From the NCBI GenBank assembly GCA_903927005.1, contig CAIYLH010000054.1:44677-108676 (forward strand): a DNA stretch of 64,000 nt, in the 5' to 3' direction. Below the pieces are notes generated by a model. It did not search any database. It had not been told where the DNA came from and was given only the letters and a program-made list of their open reading frames with translations. Each line of letters opens with the position of its first letter. Position 1 is the first letter of the stretch. This DNA is from an uncultured Pseudomonadota bacterium. GTDB taxonomy: Bacteria > Pseudomonadota > Gammaproteobacteria > Steroidobacterales > Steroidobacteraceae. A program made the position numbers and the translations under genes. This document shows positions 63,965 through 64,000 of the stretch, piece by piece.

Positions 63965-64000
63965 TTACCAGCGACGCGGGCCGCCGCCGCCGCCGCCGCC
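63965..64000 (-). CDS. C-terminal end of a Gly-rich protein (partial)
   Basis: Only the last 11 codons and the stop are in the window: seven Gly followed by PRRW and TAA on the minus strand. Gly-rich tails ending in RRW-like residues are common in bacterial single-RRM RNA-binding proteins, which fits, but eleven residues cannot prove it. The terminator hairpins between it and modC suit its 3' end. Confidence 0.5.
   Translation of the reverse strand, partial: GGGGGGGPRRW

Overview
The window is a gene-dense, GC-rich (about two thirds G+C) bacterial chromosome segment with about 60 genes. It has no tRNA, rRNA, insertion sequence, integrase or CRISPR array that I could see. The gene set (split ArnA-type lipid A L-Ara4N pathway, HtpX, ActP/YjcH/Acs, RraA, SlyD, TesB, TonB-dependent receptors, DUF748) points to a Gram-negative proteobacterium. 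I infer a gammaproteobacterium of the Nevskiales/Steroidobacter type, but gene content alone does not fix the genus.

Layout. 1-2.7 kb: the end of a FixL-like histidine kinase, a FixJ-like regulator, a single-domain receiver whose phospho-acceptor Asp is replaced by Glu, and a VIT1-type transporter with a ferritin-like N-terminal region. 2.7-5.1 kb: CbpA-type J-protein and a beta-CASP metallo-RNase (minus strand). 5.3-12.0 kb: an arn operon (arnT, arnB, arnC, arnA split into separate formyltransferase and decarboxylase genes, arnD). 12.3-19.8 kb: htpX, a photolyase whose only plausible start is CTG, an FAD-linked D-2-hydroxyacid dehydrogenase, a GNAT protein and a DUF748 envelope protein. 19.8-28.7 kb: tesB, a ferredoxin-NADP reductase, xdhC-GNAT-MATE, and a TonB receptor next to a serine hydrolase. 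28.7-33.7 kb: an operon of a Do-type lipoprotein protease with two SUMF1-fold proteins lacking the formylglycine-enzyme cysteines, and divergent dacB. 33.7-38.2 kb: acetate uptake and activation (yjcH-actP divergent from acs). 38.2-40.3 kb: RIO kinase, rraA, slyD.

40.3-56.0 kb is the centrepiece: a complete oxygen-tolerant, membrane-bound uptake [NiFe]-hydrogenase locus on the minus strand. Transcription order is hupS-hupL-hupC, an orphan HigA-family DNA-binding gene, then hupD-hupF-hupG-hupH-rubredoxin-hupJ-hupK-hypA-hypB-hypF-hypC-hypD-hypE-hypX. The small subunit has all six proximal-cluster cysteines, including the two extra ones linked to oxygen tolerance, and HypX gives an aerobic route to the active-site CO. 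The genes from hupD to hypX are nearly all overlapping or a few bases apart. The same 17-bp palindrome, GTAACGG-N3-CCGTTAC, lies upstream of both hupS and hupD. The orphan HigA-type protein encoded between hupC and hupD is the obvious candidate to bind it. This possible self-contained hydrogenase control circuit is the most novel feature of the window.

56.1-64.0 kb: alanine dehydrogenase with a divergent Lrp/AsnC regulator, a TPP riboswitch fused to the start codon of a TonB receptor (probable thiamin-compound uptake), alanine racemase, a small unknown protein, modB-modC, a duplicated terminator hairpin and the Gly-rich tail of a further gene.
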